From positions 320,101,726 to 320,165,725 of the forward strand of contig NC_073692.1 in NCBI RefSeq assembly GCF_029784155.1: a stretch of DNA of 64,000 nucleotides, read 5' to 3'. The translations under genes and the position numbers were made by a program. Every line of letters starts with the position of its first letter. Position 1 is the first letter of the stretch. The stretch comes from Uranotaenia lowii (lineage: Eukaryota; Arthropoda; Insecta; Diptera; Culicidae). The notes beneath the pieces were generated by a model. The model ran no database searches. It worked only from the letters and a program-made list of their open reading frames with translations, and was not told the origin of the DNA. This document shows, piece after piece, positions 12,020 through 26,085 of the stretch.

Positions 12020-12859
12020 TCAATATTGAGTTTAAAAAAAACTCAAATATTATGATGCTCAAAACCGAAAAAAGGATTTATGTTCGTCTCGAATCCAAAA
12101 TTCTAAGGTATTGAGTAAAAGCTCAAAGCCAAAAATTAAACATGAAAGCTGGTTAAATTTTTACTCAACCGCTAAAGGGTTAATTTAATGTTTAAAAAAA
12201 ATTGAAATCAGCTGAAAAAAATTGAAATCAGCTGAACATGTAGAGTGATGAACAATTCCGTTAAAAAAAACTTAAAATAAAATATATAACAATTCTAACA
12301 GTAAATTTCAAGACTGCCGTTGAAATTGCAAAGTTTTTTGAATTGCAGTTGTGTGACATGTTTAAAAAAATTGAATCAAATCGAGACTGTTCAGTGATAA
12401 ACAAAAGATGAACTCTAAGGATACGATGTTTGAGGCTGAAAAAAACTAAGAAAACGAAAATATACGTAAAATTTAAATTTAAATTCATTGAATTTACAGA
12501 TAAGGGCTTTTGTTTTTTTTTTTAACCAATCGTTTTCAAAGCTGTATATGTTTTTAAGAAAAACAATAGTTAGTTTTGATTCTTTATGTATTTTTTAAAA
12601 AGTTTGAATTTAAATTTTAACGTCGGTTCGACTAGTTTCGATCAAAACATTGGTTGAATCATCTGTCATTTACCGATCGAAACCTATTTTTATCTGTCAT
12701 TGCATTGAACAAACCTGCTTATTTTGGAGATTTGACTGATTTGATTGATTTGACATTTCACTGTGGATTTTTTTTTTTTTGGTGAGTTCACGTTCACGTT
12801 CGCGTGCGAGTTCACAAGAACTGTGAACGGGGCTTAAGTTGTGAATAGCGTCTTCAACC
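12020..12859. other. Unassigned sequence with a short duplication
   Basis: The 20-bp unit AAAAAAATTGAAATCAGCTG is repeated in tandem near 12196-12235. A GTTCACGTTCACGTTCGCG run with a nearby inverted GTGAAC lies at about 12785-12830. No gene was seen. Confidence 0.45.
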
Positions 12860-13530
12860 GTGCATTAAGCCTTAAAACGATCCAGACTATCGTCTTGTAA
12901 GAAAACAGTGACTGCTAATCGCAATGAAAAGCAAAACCTTGCGGCACAAACAAGATTTCTGAAGCTGTAATGGACAACGAAACCCACGCATAGGCAGACT
13001 CCAGACAGCTTCCGGGACAAGAGTTTCATACAGCAACCGGTTGGGGAAATTTGGCAGACATTTTCGGACATATTAAACTATCAAAGTTTGACAAGAAATA
13101 TCTCGTTTGGGAAGCTATCTATACCTGAGGCTTGTAAAGCGACATTTTGGTTGCAGTCGGGATTGTCAACCAGGAAATTTACGTAAAAAAAGTGTCATCA
13201 ATAGCGTTTGCTGCCTTTTCTGAAGGAACATTACTTGTCTGTGCTGTTTTGGCTGGATTTGGCAACCTGAAACTTTGAAAAAGGCCATAGAGTGGTATGC
13301 CGCTAACAACACTCAAGTTGTGCCCAAGGATAAGAACCCTCCCAACACACCAGAACTTCGCAAAATCGACAAATGTTAGAAGGTAGTTAAACAAAACCGT
13401 AAGAAGACCCAAAACTGTTAGCTGCGATAAGCAGTTCAAAACAAACTAACGTTCTGCGAAGAAGATAGTGGATATGGTTACTGTACAAAATCTGATGGAA
13501 GGCGTCAAACGAAAGGCTTGCTAATTTGGA
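12860..13530 (+). pseudogene. Mariner-type (ITmD37E-like) transposase relic 1
   Basis: Conceptual translation, with several stops and frame changes, gives VMDNETHA near 12970 (first catalytic Asp region), then SKFDKKYLVWEAI near 13080, an FWLDLAT-like second Asp site near 13245, and EWYAANNTQVVPKDKNPPNT followed by PELRKID near 13290-13360. The same motif order occurs in the relics at 15265-15660 and 26231-28340. It is the signature of mosquito Tc1/mariner elements with a D,D37E catalytic triad. Stop codons at several points and missing sequence between motifs show that it is dead. The N-terminal DNA-binding region was not found. Confidence 0.72.
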
Positions 13531-15264
13531 CTAGGTCAACCGGAATCTTAACTGAGAATTTTCTCCGTCTTTTATACATATTGAACTTCAAAATGAAAGA
13601 AACTATGTTTTTTAACAAACAAATAATCGATTTACACGCAACATAGTGTCACCACTTTTATATCCAAATACCCTTAACTACAATAAACGTAGGTACTTAA
13701 CCTTTCTTTCTACTTGAAAAAATCTGCAAATTTGTACTCACCGATAACAAAATAAAAATCCAAGTAACTAATAATTTTTCAACACTTCTTTAAGCATGAA
13801 ACGTTAGTACCAATTTCATTTATCTTAGTTTCTCATCTGTTTCATCCATCTCTGTTTCGCTATGATAGTCAAACTTTTTCTCAGCGTTGAGTTCGATACT
13901 GTCCAGTATCATGTTTAGCGTTTGATATTTTCCTCGCCGTGGTATCTTATCTTTCCTCACGGATCTTGGCAACGAAACTGCATCTAAACAAGTGATTATT
14001 TATGGGAGACTGACCGGCTTAGTGATTTGGATCGATTTCTGTTTCCATGAGCCGTATTATCTAAACACGTGAACGAGCATGGGATAATGTTTGGTGTGAG
14101 AAATAACAGGGTTTTTTTTTCATTGATTTTGCTTCGGTTGCTTTAATATTCGTAGATATAATTTCCGAAAATTTAATTTTCCTCACAAATCAATTAAATA
14201 GACAGCTTGTGATTAGAGACCATTCTACCAAAATACCTACTTCGCAACAAATCAGCCAAACATAATTTTCTTCTTATTTCCCATCTTTTCAGGTTAGTAA
14301 ACCAGCACCTGATTGACCGCCAATTTGATGATCGATAATTTATGCAATTTTGGAATCACATTGTTGTAAGTATAACCCTTAAACCATTCAGAAAAAAGCC
14401 CATAACAACACCAACAGCAGGGCTCATTCAGCCCATAATCAAAACAAATAAACATTGAAATCCAATCGACTACCGATTCATGATATAACGAGCATAAAAC
14501 CTGCCGATGGAAGCAGCTCAACAAACTGATTCCAAACTTGCTACTTAAAAGTACTTACCTACAACCTTTTTAGCAGCAGCAGCATACCTCGAATCGACAC
14601 CCATTCAATGCATGTAATTAAGTAAATGCTTTTATGCTACTTAGGCTCGTCCGAAGGTGAATTGATTAGGCAAACTAGTCATGCCACGGCGGCGTTCCGG
14701 GTGGCTTCCTCCTTCTACCAATCGAAGGGTTTTTGGGGGACGGTACCATCGTTTAGTAGGGGTTTGGTTTCGGTTTATAGTTAGGTACCCGGGCTAAGTG
14801 AAATTCAATTGAAGTTTCATGCCGGAGATCGATTATTTGGGGAAATTTTCGTTGTTTTGTTTTCGATTCGATCCGCTGCCATTGATGGTGAGAAATACAA
14901 TGTTGTTTACTTCCTCGGATGGAAGGAAGACAATTTTTTAAAATTTATGAATGCCTAAAATTGATATCGTTTGACAGCTTTCAATTGCTTAATTAGTATT
15001 CGAGATCATGAAAGCCGAGGCCGTACGAATGGAAGGGGAGGGTTTTAGGGGTTTAAGTACTCCCCCTCCCTAAGTGTTTTTTTTTTTCATGTAAACTTTT
15101 CTGTCGTCGTTCTAAAAGAAGTATTAATAAACATATCAGAAAGTTGGCTATTTAAATTGGGAATTTAATCCTAAATCAGTCTAGGCCAGGGAACGCGATT
15201 TCAGGGTAGTTTTATACATACATTTACTCCAAATATCAAAAGAAAAATTAGTCGATGGAGCCTT
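13531..15264. other. Unassigned intergenic sequence
   Basis: No coding region or repeat was recognised. Part of it (about 14640-14900) is less AT-rich and lacks TE hallmarks, so it may be ordinary host intergenic or regulatory DNA. That is only a compositional impression. Confidence 0.35.
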
Positions 15265-15660
15265 AAGTGCAAATTTTAACGCATTTTCGTTCGATGTCCT
15301 CCATCAAAGTCTTTACAGTGTCATCCGGTACCAGTTTTTCAGTTTTTTTCATTTTTTTAACATGTTCTTCTCGTCTTTGAATGTCTTCTTGCTCTTCCTA
15401 CTGCACCTCCGGGCATAGTTCCAGATGGTTTGACAGGTTCATGTCCTTTAGAACAAAACGAACAGAATTGGCCTCATACTACTACAGGACAATTTTAAAG
15501 GCTTGATGCCAAATCTGTCCAAAATAGCGGAGCTTCGTCGTGCTGCTGCAAAAACGGAAAAATGCGCTTCTCGAGACACTCAGAATTGTAGATCTCGCCA
15601 TTTACTATGCCCTTTGTCACGAAAGGCTCACTCCTCAGTCAGCAAGACAAATGGCTGTAA
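15265..15660 (-). pseudogene. Mariner-type (ITmD37E-like) transposase relic 2
   Basis: Read on the minus strand, 15660 to 15265 gives, across frame breaks, an FVTKGIVNGEIYNSECLEKR-like stretch, then FWTDLASS (second catalytic Asp), WYEANSVRFVLKDMNLSN in the spacer before the catalytic Glu, and a C-terminal lysine-rich tail containing VPDDTVKTLMEDIERKC. Only the C-terminal half of the transposase is present. It lies opposite in orientation to relic 1 and differs from it in sequence, so the two are separate old insertions, not halves of one copy. Frame breaks make it non-functional. Confidence 0.68.
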
Positions 15661-18600
15661 AACTTAATTTAAATACGCAATGTCATAATAATTAGCATAT
15701 GCTTCATGTTTTCAATATTTACAACAATATTGGGAATGCTTATTTTTATTCATATCAGTTTTTTATTGACCATTCAAGAAATCACCCAATAAAATCAATC
15801 AACAAATTTGAACACAATACTTTCGATGGCTTCAAGATACTCAATTTGTAGCTTATGGTCCAGTCAATGCTGAATTTCGGTGGTTTTTGGTTAAGATATC
15901 TTCGCGGTCCAAAAAAAGTTGCGGTCCTTAATATGTTAAGGTCGAAAAACAATTAAAAATCGAAAGATGGACACTGATACTGCATAAATTAAGGGGTTAA
16001 ATTTTTTCCATTACTTATAAAATTTCAACTAAAAAAATTAAATTTTGCCTTCATTCAATTCCCTAGGCCCTCGCACTATTCCCCTTTATTTTTTTTCCTT
16101 CAAACCTAACCAGTTTCTAGCCTTTTGCCCAGAACTGGCTTACTCTTGGAAAATGTCACTATTTTTTCAATATCAAAAATTTACCTCAAAATACAACAAA
16201 AACTTCTTCAAACTTTACATTTACTATGGAAAAAGTTGAATTCTCACCTGTTTGCTTCTAAACGCTTTGAATTCATCAGGAAGGGTGTTTGTTTACGAGC
16301 CTTCGAAAAAATGAATATTTCAATATTTTGAAATTACATTTTTACTAATATTTGAAATTTTCCAAAAGAAACCAAGTTTTTCCTAATTTGAATCTCAACC
16401 TATCGGTTTTTAAACGTAGAAAAAAGTTTTGAGATATTTTAACTTCAGACTGAGTAATTGATGATTATCTATGTGGAAAAAATTCATGTTGATCAAAGCT
16501 ACCCCGGTGATCATTGCTACCCCGTTTTACGGTACTTTAATCTAGTACTTTTTTTAAAGAAGAAAGAATGATAGAAAGGGAGATATTATTCTATTCCTGT
16601 GCATTGGTTCTTATGCCCGAAACTTTAAATTCTGGTTTGCATTCTATTTCTGATGTTTCTGAAATACTGATTTTGAATTTTCAAACTAGACCGATTAAAA
16701 TTTATTTTCAAGCAAATTCCTAGTTTAGGATAAGGTTAGTCTTTTTTAATACTTTATCAATGACCTACTCATTAATTTTAAACATTGATAAACATTTTTT
16801 TTATTTTTCTATTAAGTTTGATTTAATATTCCGAAATTTGTAACGCTTTTTTCCTAATTCAAGTCAACTGCTAGTTTTGCCCAATTGAAATCATACGTGA
16901 AAATTTTGAAGAAAAATCTAAATTGACTTTAAAGAATAGATAGGAATAGCAACACTGTAGAAAATGTACTAAAACTTTACATGAAAAGTTTATTCTCTAA
17001 GTGCATGTCTATCGAAGGCAGAATGACGATCTGAGTTGAAAGAAGAAATTTAGAACTTAACACTATAATTAAACACTAGAGGTATTGTATTTGTTGCTTC
17101 TATAAAAAATGATTTGCTACCAATGTCGTTCATTTTTATTATTCAAAGGAAACGTTGGAAAATGAATTCTATGGTTTTTATTAAGTGAAAATCATATTAG
17201 TGTTGGATTATAACGGGTAAATTCTTCATTGAACACAAAACTTCGTCCTTCGGTGAAAATCAACTTAAAAAATACGTCATTTTAACAGTGCTATGAAAAT
17301 TTGCTACAGTGCTGGCCTATATGGCCATTGCTATCTAAATTTTATAAGTTATTTTTAAATTAAGTTTTAAAGTCTTCGAGAGAGTTGTTTATTTAAAAAA
17401 AAACTCTGAAGACCAATACTTAAAGACATTTTAAGTGAAGTCAGAATGTGTTTTAACGTTACACCCTCAAATCAGACTCTATTCCAATAATTATCTTCAT
17501 AGGAGGTGGAATTATCGGCATAAGATTCTATGCCAAACCGGCATTAACAAGCTTTCTAATAACCGGCATTGTCCTCTCAGCGCATCCGCATTGGTCATGT
17601 CTGAAAGATATAAAAAAAAACATATTATAATCAATTCTACTATAATTTTATTTCTTAACACATTGCGGCCAAAATCGAGAAATCTCGTTTTTTCACTTGC
17701 CGCGAATGTGCTTCTCTTAGAAGCATAACTTCGAATGTTGTAAGTTTTGTGTTAAAACTCTAATCTACTAAATTGAACACAACACGTTCAGTAACTCAAA
17801 TACACTAAATTTGAAAAATTTGTTCTAGCATGTTTTGAAATAAATTATTCCGATTTTCGGTGTTTCTCGTAGTCCATAATGTGTTACAGCGATGTTTGAT
17901 TATTGAGATAAACGGAGAAAAGCAAGGAAACATTTGTAAATAAATATTAAGAACACGTATCTTATAAAGAGAACATGATACTCACTAAAATATCTTACGA
18001 AATTTCTCGAAGAGACGAAAACGAAAGGAAGGGAAAATGCAACGTTGCTTTCAAGTATTACATATGCAGGGACGTGTTAATATTCACGAATATTTCGATG
18101 AAAGATCAACGAACCATTGTTGTTGTTGTTGTTGTTGCTGTTGACATCATCATTATCCGCTCACATGGTGCTCTTACAAAATATTCACCACAAACATTGC
18201 CTACCCTCAACAGCGACAACAGGTGAGTTGCTCAAAGGCAGAGAAGAAAACAACAGAAAAACCGGCAAAACCGAAAATACACTTGTCAATGCAGGCACGG
18301 CTTCTTGGAAAGTTCAATTTGGTAAGGTAGAAGCCAATATAATAATCAATAAACCTTACATCGGTTTAGCGCTGAGGCATGTGTCGTGACGAAAGTTTAA
18401 GCGTTCGAAGTTTTTATTTTCGTTTATGGTAGCAGCAAAGTTTGGCAAACATTTCAAGCCTCCACTTTTAACGAATCGTGCTGCCGAAACGGAGGAAACA
18501 GAACTCCATCTAGGTAGGTAAACACAACACTAGGAGTGAGAAAAAAATATGGCACTACGCGAAGGAACAGAAAAGGTTAAGTCAACAATTTGCATAATCT

Positions 18601-19007
18601 CACGTTTGCTCAATGAGGTCAAAGTTTTGCTTCTCAGGGCTCTATGGAACCTACATTCAATTATGGAATGACGATTGTAAACCATCCTTCTAAAGTGTTT
18701 GTTGACTATACTCAAAACTTTTTATCAATTTCACAATTGTCTCATAGTCCCTCAACATCCGCATTACGAAACTGAACCTACAATCGTACAATCGAATTTC
18801 ACTATCACTACGCTCAATTACGTTAATGAGTCTGCAAAAAAAAGTCATCAACCAAAAAACAATTTTCCCAACATTGCCGGAGGCTCTCTTCCAGAGAGAA
18901 ATGCACTTCATCTGACCACAATTATAAGTAGCCCCTGATTGTTCTCCACATCATTCGTCATCGTCAACGCGGTCCTTTTCAATGATTTTTTGTCATCTTC
19001 TCAGTTA
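15661..19007. other. Unassigned AT-rich sequence with a TTG microsatellite
   Basis: The only clear repeat is a TTG run with one TGC (about 18116-18143). The phrase GCTACCCCG occurs twice near 16500-16535 and may mark an old TIR, but no partner end was found. No gene was seen. Confidence 0.4.
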
Positions 19008-19015
19008 CTCCACAT

Positions 19016-20044
19016 TGGACTGAGTCGACTTGAGATCATTTTTGAATTTCTCAAACCCTGAGGTCTAAAAATCTTCGTTTCGGTTCAAAACTCATTCATG
19101 ATTTTTTACAGAATTTTTAAGTTACGTTTACATAAGTGAATTTGAACTGTTAGGTTTGAACGTGAAAATTGAATATTTTGTACTGGAAAATCCACATCAT
19201 TTTTGTTTCTTCTGTGTGACCGAGCCTGAAAATGTTGTGTTTGCCAATTTATTATTTCACTTGAATGAATTTTCCGCTGAACAACTATGTTGAAAACAGA
19301 AACTTCGTATCTTATTAGGCAAAAAAGTTATTAGCTGTTTATAAGGGGTATGTCTTTTGGCATTGAAAAACAAAAAAATTAATTGACATCACTGCTGGTG
19401 CCTCGTGAAGTATTGCATGCAGGGTGCTTACAGCTAGACTGTAAGCATTTTGAGGAAAAGTAGGCAAGGGGTATCAAAAGTTTCTCAGTGGTGGAGAGTG
19501 GAAACGGATCGCTATTTGACAGCCAGTTGTTCGCCTGGCATGCCTACCATTACAATTTCCTGTCACAAGATGGTCAATTCCGTGTTTTGGTATATTAACA
19601 CACCCGTAGCTGTAAGCATCCTGATGCTAGGCACCAAGCAGTGTTGTCAATTGAATTTATTATTTTTCAATGCCAAAAGACATACACCTAAATAAAATAC
19701 TAAGTTCCGGCCTTCGACAAAGTTGTTCAGCAAAAAAATAACTTAAAAAAATTTATAAATTGGAACAAAAATCATTAGCAGGCTCGGTTCCACAGAAGAA
19801 ACAAAAATTATGCTGATTTTCCAGTACAAAATATTCAATTTTCCCGTAAAAACCTAAAAGTTCAAATTTATTCTTAAACTCCTCTATACATAAATTTAAA
19901 AAAATCCTCTTCTTCAAATTTATTCAAGTAAACGTGCCTTAAAAATTCTGCAAAAAATCATGGATAAGTTTTGAACCAAAACGAATCTTTTTTGACCCTA
20001 GGATTTGACAAATTTCAAAAATGCGTCAAAATCGACTCAACCTA
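19016..20044. mobile_element. hAT-type foldback element, 1029 bp
   Basis: Exact 8-bp TSD CTCCACAT at 19008-19015 and 20045-20052. The ends are TGGACTGAGTCGA and, on the opposite strand, TAGGTTGAGTCGA. The arms match over about 400 bp: GGTTCAAAACT, TTTTGTACTGGAAAAT and GGCATTGAAAAA in the left arm recur inverted in the right arm. The central region holds a further inverted pair, GGTGCCT near 19398 and AGGCACC near 19630. There is no transposase ORF. Arm divergence is moderate, so it is older than the hairpin at 46545-46783. Confidence 0.83.
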
Positions 20045-20052
20045 CTCCACAT

Positions 20053-21439
20053 ATACCCAACGACTTCGGCGAAATTACTTATCAACATGCAATGAAAGTA
20101 ATTGTCCAAAACAGTTGAATCGTGTGGTTGGTTCCAAAGGATCAGTTTTACAGTTTGCAGTTTTGGACTTTCCAAGTCGGAACTATCTCTCTCGTATTTT
20201 TGTCTTCCTTTTTGTTCCTCGAAGGCAACGTACGAGTTGGTAATCGAAAGTTTTGTGCAACTGCTACGTTTCGTTGCGAGGGAAAGTACTTGATTTTCTG
20301 ATATTATTTTTATCATTATAATCGGTGGTCATTTCCATTATATCCTTATCGTGGCTTTATCCTTTTTTTGTAGTTAGTTGGTAATATTTCTCAAACTTTA
20401 CAAGGGACATGACTTTTTAAGTTTACGAAGCAATTTATAACTGGGAACATTAAACTTAGCAATCCCAACCTCTTTCAAAATCGTTATTAAAATTAAAAAA
20501 AAAAAAATGTCATAAAAAATTTAAATTCCAAGCAAACTCCGTAAACCAATTTTCCGTCACCCTAAAATTGTGGTGAAATATGCCTGTGAGACTTAGTAAT
20601 ATGCAATTCAACCGTGTCACAACGTTGATTCAATCATGCATAATATTTCTTCAGAAGGTGAAATATGTATGATTAACGGTTTATGATTGTACTTTATTTC
20701 GCGAGATTTTAAATTCCATTTGATTATAAAGCTTCGTTAGAAGAGTTTTCAGACATCTGCTTTCCAATTAAAAACATGGTAAATAGTCCTTTTTAAGTAA
20801 CTATTTCACAGGTCTGAATTTCAGTTATTTATTACATTTTATGCCTTTTGTTGTTTCATTACAAATTTTATGATACGATTCAGTTCAGTTAATTTCATGT
20901 CATTTTTTCTTCGAGTTCAACGAAATATTCAGAGTTTCCAGTTCAAATAAAAAAATCATGGGAAATTGCGCAGAACTAGGCTTTGTGCATTTTTAACCAG
21001 TCAGGCTTAAAAATGCCTAAAATTAGAAAATATTCAAAATTTCATGATTAAAAAAATTCCACATATAAATTGGTAATGTTTAAATTGTTTTCCCAGTCTG
21101 ATCATGTTTTTTTTCACTCAGATATATTTGAACAAAAATTTCTTATATTAAATTTTTTCAAATAGGATATAGAACCAAGTTTTCAACAGGAACTGAAATT
21201 CATAAGCAGTTTCATTAAATTTCTAGTTTTTTTTCTGATAACGTTGCAACCATGCCCCTAAAAATAATTCTATATTCGTGCAAAATCTTCACTTTCATGT
21301 ATTTACACTTGTTTTTACACCTGTAGGTTAGTACAATCAAAATCAGAAAAAAAAAAACATTTTAGAGAAAAAAGTTTCCAAAACGTTTATATCGATTTCA
21401 GTGCTTTAGACCAAACGAGAAAGAAAGGAATATAAAAAA
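20053..21439. other. Unassigned AT-rich sequence
   Basis: No gene, TIR pair or tandem repeat was recognised. Confidence 0.45.
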
Positions 21440-24400
21440 CTAGCTGAACCGGCAAACTTTGTTGAGCCTGTATTTTTGAGAATTTTTTTGTATCCAAGCA
21501 CTGTTCCTTAGTCAGCCTACCTTTTGAGTGGATAAAAGCAAGTGGGTACCTTAATCTATCAAGTTTCAATTTAGTTTAGCAGTCATTCCTGTTCAAAAAC
21601 TCCTATCTGATCAAGTATTTTTCAAGTTTTTTATCGATTTGTGTTTACCTCTGTATTTAAATACATTGAAGTCTTCTTTAAGCATGATCGTCAGGATAGA
21701 AAAATTAAAAAATGAATTGGACAAAACCAGATTATTTAAAGAATAATTAAAATAAACTTAATTTTTAATTTTTTCCATTATTTCAAATGTCGTTTTTTCG
21801 GACTTTGTACTAAATACACTAATTGTATTCTATTATGAATTGACAGAGCTGAGTTTGACAAATATTTAACAATTCACTATTCACTATCCATCTCATTTTA
21901 CAGTAACACTTTTCTAATCAATATAATGTTTGAAAATGTCTTTAAAATTTGTGTCATCATTATCTTTTATCAATTTTCAGTTCGGGATTGGCAAATTTCA
22001 CTATAAATTAGGAAATTAAAAAAACGAATTTAAACTGTCTTGTTTTTGGATTACTTTTCTCTTAGCATTTGAAATTTTGAATGAAAGCAAATCTATTTTT
22101 AGTATTTGGAATAAAAATTCAAAACAATCACAAATTATTAAATTATTAAAATTTTTGTTTATGATCGTAAGATGAGAAACTGTAATCCAACCAATTAAAT
22201 TTAGTTCTGATTTTTTTTTGTTAATTTATATCAATATTCTGAATTTGGCTTTATGAATCTGGATTTTCAGTTATATTTGAACGTAAATTTAAAAGCTGAT
22301 TTTCTTTGATCTTGATTTTATTTTTGTTGATCGAGTTCAAGTGTTTATATTCTTAAACTCACTTGTGCTTGAAAGATTGTTTTTTTGATCTGATATCTGG
22401 TACGAAACTTTTTTTTTGAATTTTTGTGTATTGGTTCAGATTTTTCTATATACTTAAATGTTTCGAAATTTTAGGTGGCATGCTTTTTACTTAAATGTTA
22501 AATTTTTATATTCTTTCAAGTTTGATGATATTATTGATTACGATCCTTTTTTCTGACTATTGAATCTGAGAGTTGAATCTAATATCAAGTTAAAGTCCTA
22601 TATAGCTAAACTTTGGAAAAGTTCCTTTTAACAACTGAGCATAAAAGGTAGTGTGCATTTTTCAATGTTTCCTGATCCTCCAATCCGTTCTATGATAGTG
22701 ATGCAATTTACTTGGAATCACAAAATTGATTACATTCAATTCTCAAACTGACTGGACAAATTCCTAACATCTTCTAAAAATAAATAAAGGTGATTTTTAT
22801 CAGTTATATGACTTTCTGTTGGTGTTATCAAAACTCATCAAAAAAGATTTGGTAATGGTAATGTTTTGAGTCTATCGAAAATTTTACATCCATATTGCTT
22901 GAGTTGCTAAAAGAATATGACATTTCAAAAAAATTAACGGTGCACGAACAATCATCAAAAAAAAAAATTAGAAATGCCTTGTTCTGATGCAACAAAAACA
23001 TTTTTTACATAATTCTAAAACTATTAAAGCAATTGGAAACAATTTTGGCATGGTAAGGTATTTGGAACCCAGTCATTTTTTATTATTATTTGAGGCCCCT
23101 CCTTTCTTCATTTCGGAAGATAGGAGGTGAGGAGTGGGGCTCCCATTCATTTTTTATTGCAAAACTCGAGAACCGTTCCACTAAATGGAACCAAATTAGA
23201 CATGAATGGGTTTGTGAATACGGAAAACGTTTCTAAATATTGATATTTGGTACCACTCCCTCCTTCCTGTAGAGACATAGGAAAAAGAAAGGGGGCTCTC
23301 TTATAATTTTTTCCATCTTTTGAGAATTAGTCAAGCAAATGAAACCAAATTTGGCATGGAAGAGCATCTGGTACAAGAAATGGTTACATGATTATTTGAG
23401 ACTCCTCCAGTCTTCCATTGGGGATATAGAAAGAGACAAAGGGCTCTCATAAAAATGTTTTCACAACCCGAGAACATATCGAAATAAAACTTTGTTGTTA
23501 AGCATTAGAAACTATTAGCGACAGGAACCAAATTTGCCTTTATGAGATGGTTTTTGGGTACGAAAGAATCCTAATAGCAATAGGAGATGGGTAGAGAAAA
23601 GAAAAGGGGTCTCTAATATAAGTTTTTTTTTACAAATCATAAACTTATCAAACAAAATGGACCTTACTGAGAGGATGTTTGCGAACGAATTTTTGGCTCA
23701 TCAAGCTTATAAAACAAATGAAATCAAAAGTAGCATATGATGTTATTGAGATACTAATAATGTTTTATAGAAGTTTGTTAGCTCTTCTCACTTTGAATTG
23801 GAGATTCCAACCCAGTAAACACGGTGTCTTTCTAGAAGATGTTTAAAAGAAAAAAAAAACAGTATCTCTTTTTTTTTTCAGAAATTGAAAATTTAGCCTT
23901 TTCTTAGTCATTTCAAGACAAAATTTAAATATTTGGTCAGTGAATCCCCATACGATTTGGTTTTTTGAAGATTTATAGTCTGTATTTATAAATTTTTAAT
24001 CTGAAAAATTATTCCAGTACAATGGAATTGCAATGATTTTCTTTAAAAATTTACTTTTATCTTTTTTTATCAAGTTATTGTCATTCTGAAACACAAAAAA
24101 ATAACTAAGAAAGACTAATGATTTGGATCAAAAAACTTATTTTATATGATTTTTTTTAAATTTTTCTTTTTTGGAGTATCTTCGTTATAATTGGTGTTAT
24201 TCAAATGTAAATTACACATTCATAAGTGTTTGTTTTGAAAAACGAATTCTGTTTAAATGGAAATTAAAGTTACATGAATAACAGAAGTCCAACATCCTTT
24301 GATTGGTTTCCAACGAAATATTTAAAAAAATTGTTTTTTCAAACTTGTTCTTTGAATTAATTCCGCAATATTTGTATGCTCAGATGCATATCAATACCTA

Positions 24401-25811
24401 CGCATTTAAAAAAAAAAATTTTTTTGGTGATGTAACTAGTTTATGGTATTTTTCAATTTCTTTTACCTCAGATTAAAATTCAAACAAATCTCAGCAGATC
24501 AGTTTTCAATAGAATTTAAAATATAAAATTTAGTCAAAAGTAAAAGTAATTGCCCTCAAATCCGTACATCTTCGGCTACATAACATCAATTTGAAATCAC
24601 TTTTTCTCATATTGAAGGTGATAAATTTTTGCATTAATGAATTAAAGATAGAAAACTATTTTTTCAGAAGAAGTTTCAATTTCATAGACGGTTTTGACCA
24701 GATTTTTGCATCTTGATTTTTTAGTTTCTAGAGGTTTCTACCACAACTGGAATACAATTGTAGAAATTATAGTTTTTTTACTGTTACATAAACGCTTCAG
24801 TAATGTTCTAATAAATAATAAAGAAGAACAGCAGTGTTCAATAGAACGACTCAAATAAGTATGGGAAGAGCAAAACATGATGAATTCAACGCGTTTTAGA
24901 CTAGTTTTCTATCGATCATTTGCATTTTACTTTTGCCAACAATACCTACTGTTGATTTTTGTAAATTTGAAATCGACAAAAAGATAGCAATGCATTTTTT
25001 TGGAACAGTTTCAAATTTATCACAGTTTTAGACTAGATTTATCCATTTTAATAAAAATCCTAAAAACTTTAAAATTCAATTTGAAACAAAGAGTTCAAGG
25101 GATTATAATAATAATAAAGTAAGTTGAAAACTGTTGAAGCTAGGATTATTTAACCTTAAAAGAAATGCTTGCTCTTTGAAGAAAATTGGAGAATCACAGT
25201 GTACAGGAGGGTTACCAAAATTTGGCTTAAAAAAAACGTTTTATTAAACACTCCTTATAATGATCATTTTATCAAAAGAAAGTAACATGCAAAATTTAAG
25301 CAAGATAAAACTGCTGTAGTCACTTCCATTGAGATTGAAGTGCGAATGGGATTTTAAGACATTTGACTCAGGAGAAGTACAAAAAAATGAATTATTTTCA
25401 AAAATTATTTTCAACAGATCTTTTAATTTTGAATATTGATTTTCGTAATTTTTCAAAAGCTTAAATTAAGACAAATGTTTCTACTTCAAAACGGATCACC
25501 ATAATTGTTATCACAAAAAAAATATACCGGTTCCTAGTATTAACTGATTTTCTAAATTATTGAGCTTTTTTAATATAAAATCCTCAACTTTAGATCTTAA
25601 AAAACAAATTTATGTAGAGATCAAGTGTCAGTGAGTAGTCTTTGTATTTCTATTCAGAACTCCAACTGCATCCTTTTTGGTTTCAAACTTGATGCTTCTG
25701 AATAATGTTGAAATTTGATTTTAAATTATGCCCACAAGAAAAACAATTTAATAATTTTTACAAGTTTCATTTATAACTGGAAGGTATAGCAAAGCACCCC
25801 GGGTCAGCTAG
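21440..25811. mobile_element. Region bounded by two outward-facing Helitron 3' ends
   Basis: The right boundary is GGGTCAGCTAG with CTAG at 25808-25811 followed by T. Its last 250 bp resemble the end of the Helitron at 3210-5797 (TATTCAGAACT, then GGTATAGCAAAGCACC). The left boundary is the inverted terminus CTAGCTGAACCGGCAAACTT from 21440, preceded by A, which is a minus-strand Helitron 3' end. Internal repeats at about 23030-23760 are of a type seen inside dipteran Helitrons. No Helitron 5' end was found between the two, so this is either two decayed copies head to head or one element with inverted ends. No Rep/helicase ORF is present. Confidence 0.55.
23030..23760 (+). repeat. Degenerate tandem repeat inside the Helitron region, period about 150-190 bp
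   Basis: Four to five diverged units each contain a phrase like AATGGAACCAAATTTGGCATG (near 23030, 23175, 23330, 23510 and 23715), followed by a T-rich stretch and a CCTCC/GGGGCTCTC block. Units differ by many substitutions and small gaps, so the array is old. Confidence 0.65.
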
Positions 25812-26085
25812 TCACTCGAGCTAATCATTCGATTTAAAACGGAATTCATCGAACGGACAGAATTTTGATACTCAACTTACTGTGTATATTTATACTGTTT
25901 CCATACAGTGTGAAAATATCTTTAAGACGACAATCAATTCGAATATGCTTATATTCAAATACTTTTTCAAACAAAGGAGATGAAATAGTTCTTGTCAAAA
26001 GGTTATTATTATTTTATGTAGAAAACAAAAATTTAATATCGAAATATGAACCTCATTTTAATACCGGCATCGTTTTGATCACAAT
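25812..26085. other. Unassigned spacer
   Basis: This short AT-rich spacer between the Helitron end and the mariner element shows no recognisable content. Confidence 0.4.

Noticed and set aside
18117..18389. Frame starting with a poly-Leu signal-peptide-like stretch
   Set aside because: The leucines come from a TTG microsatellite and the rest has no domain.
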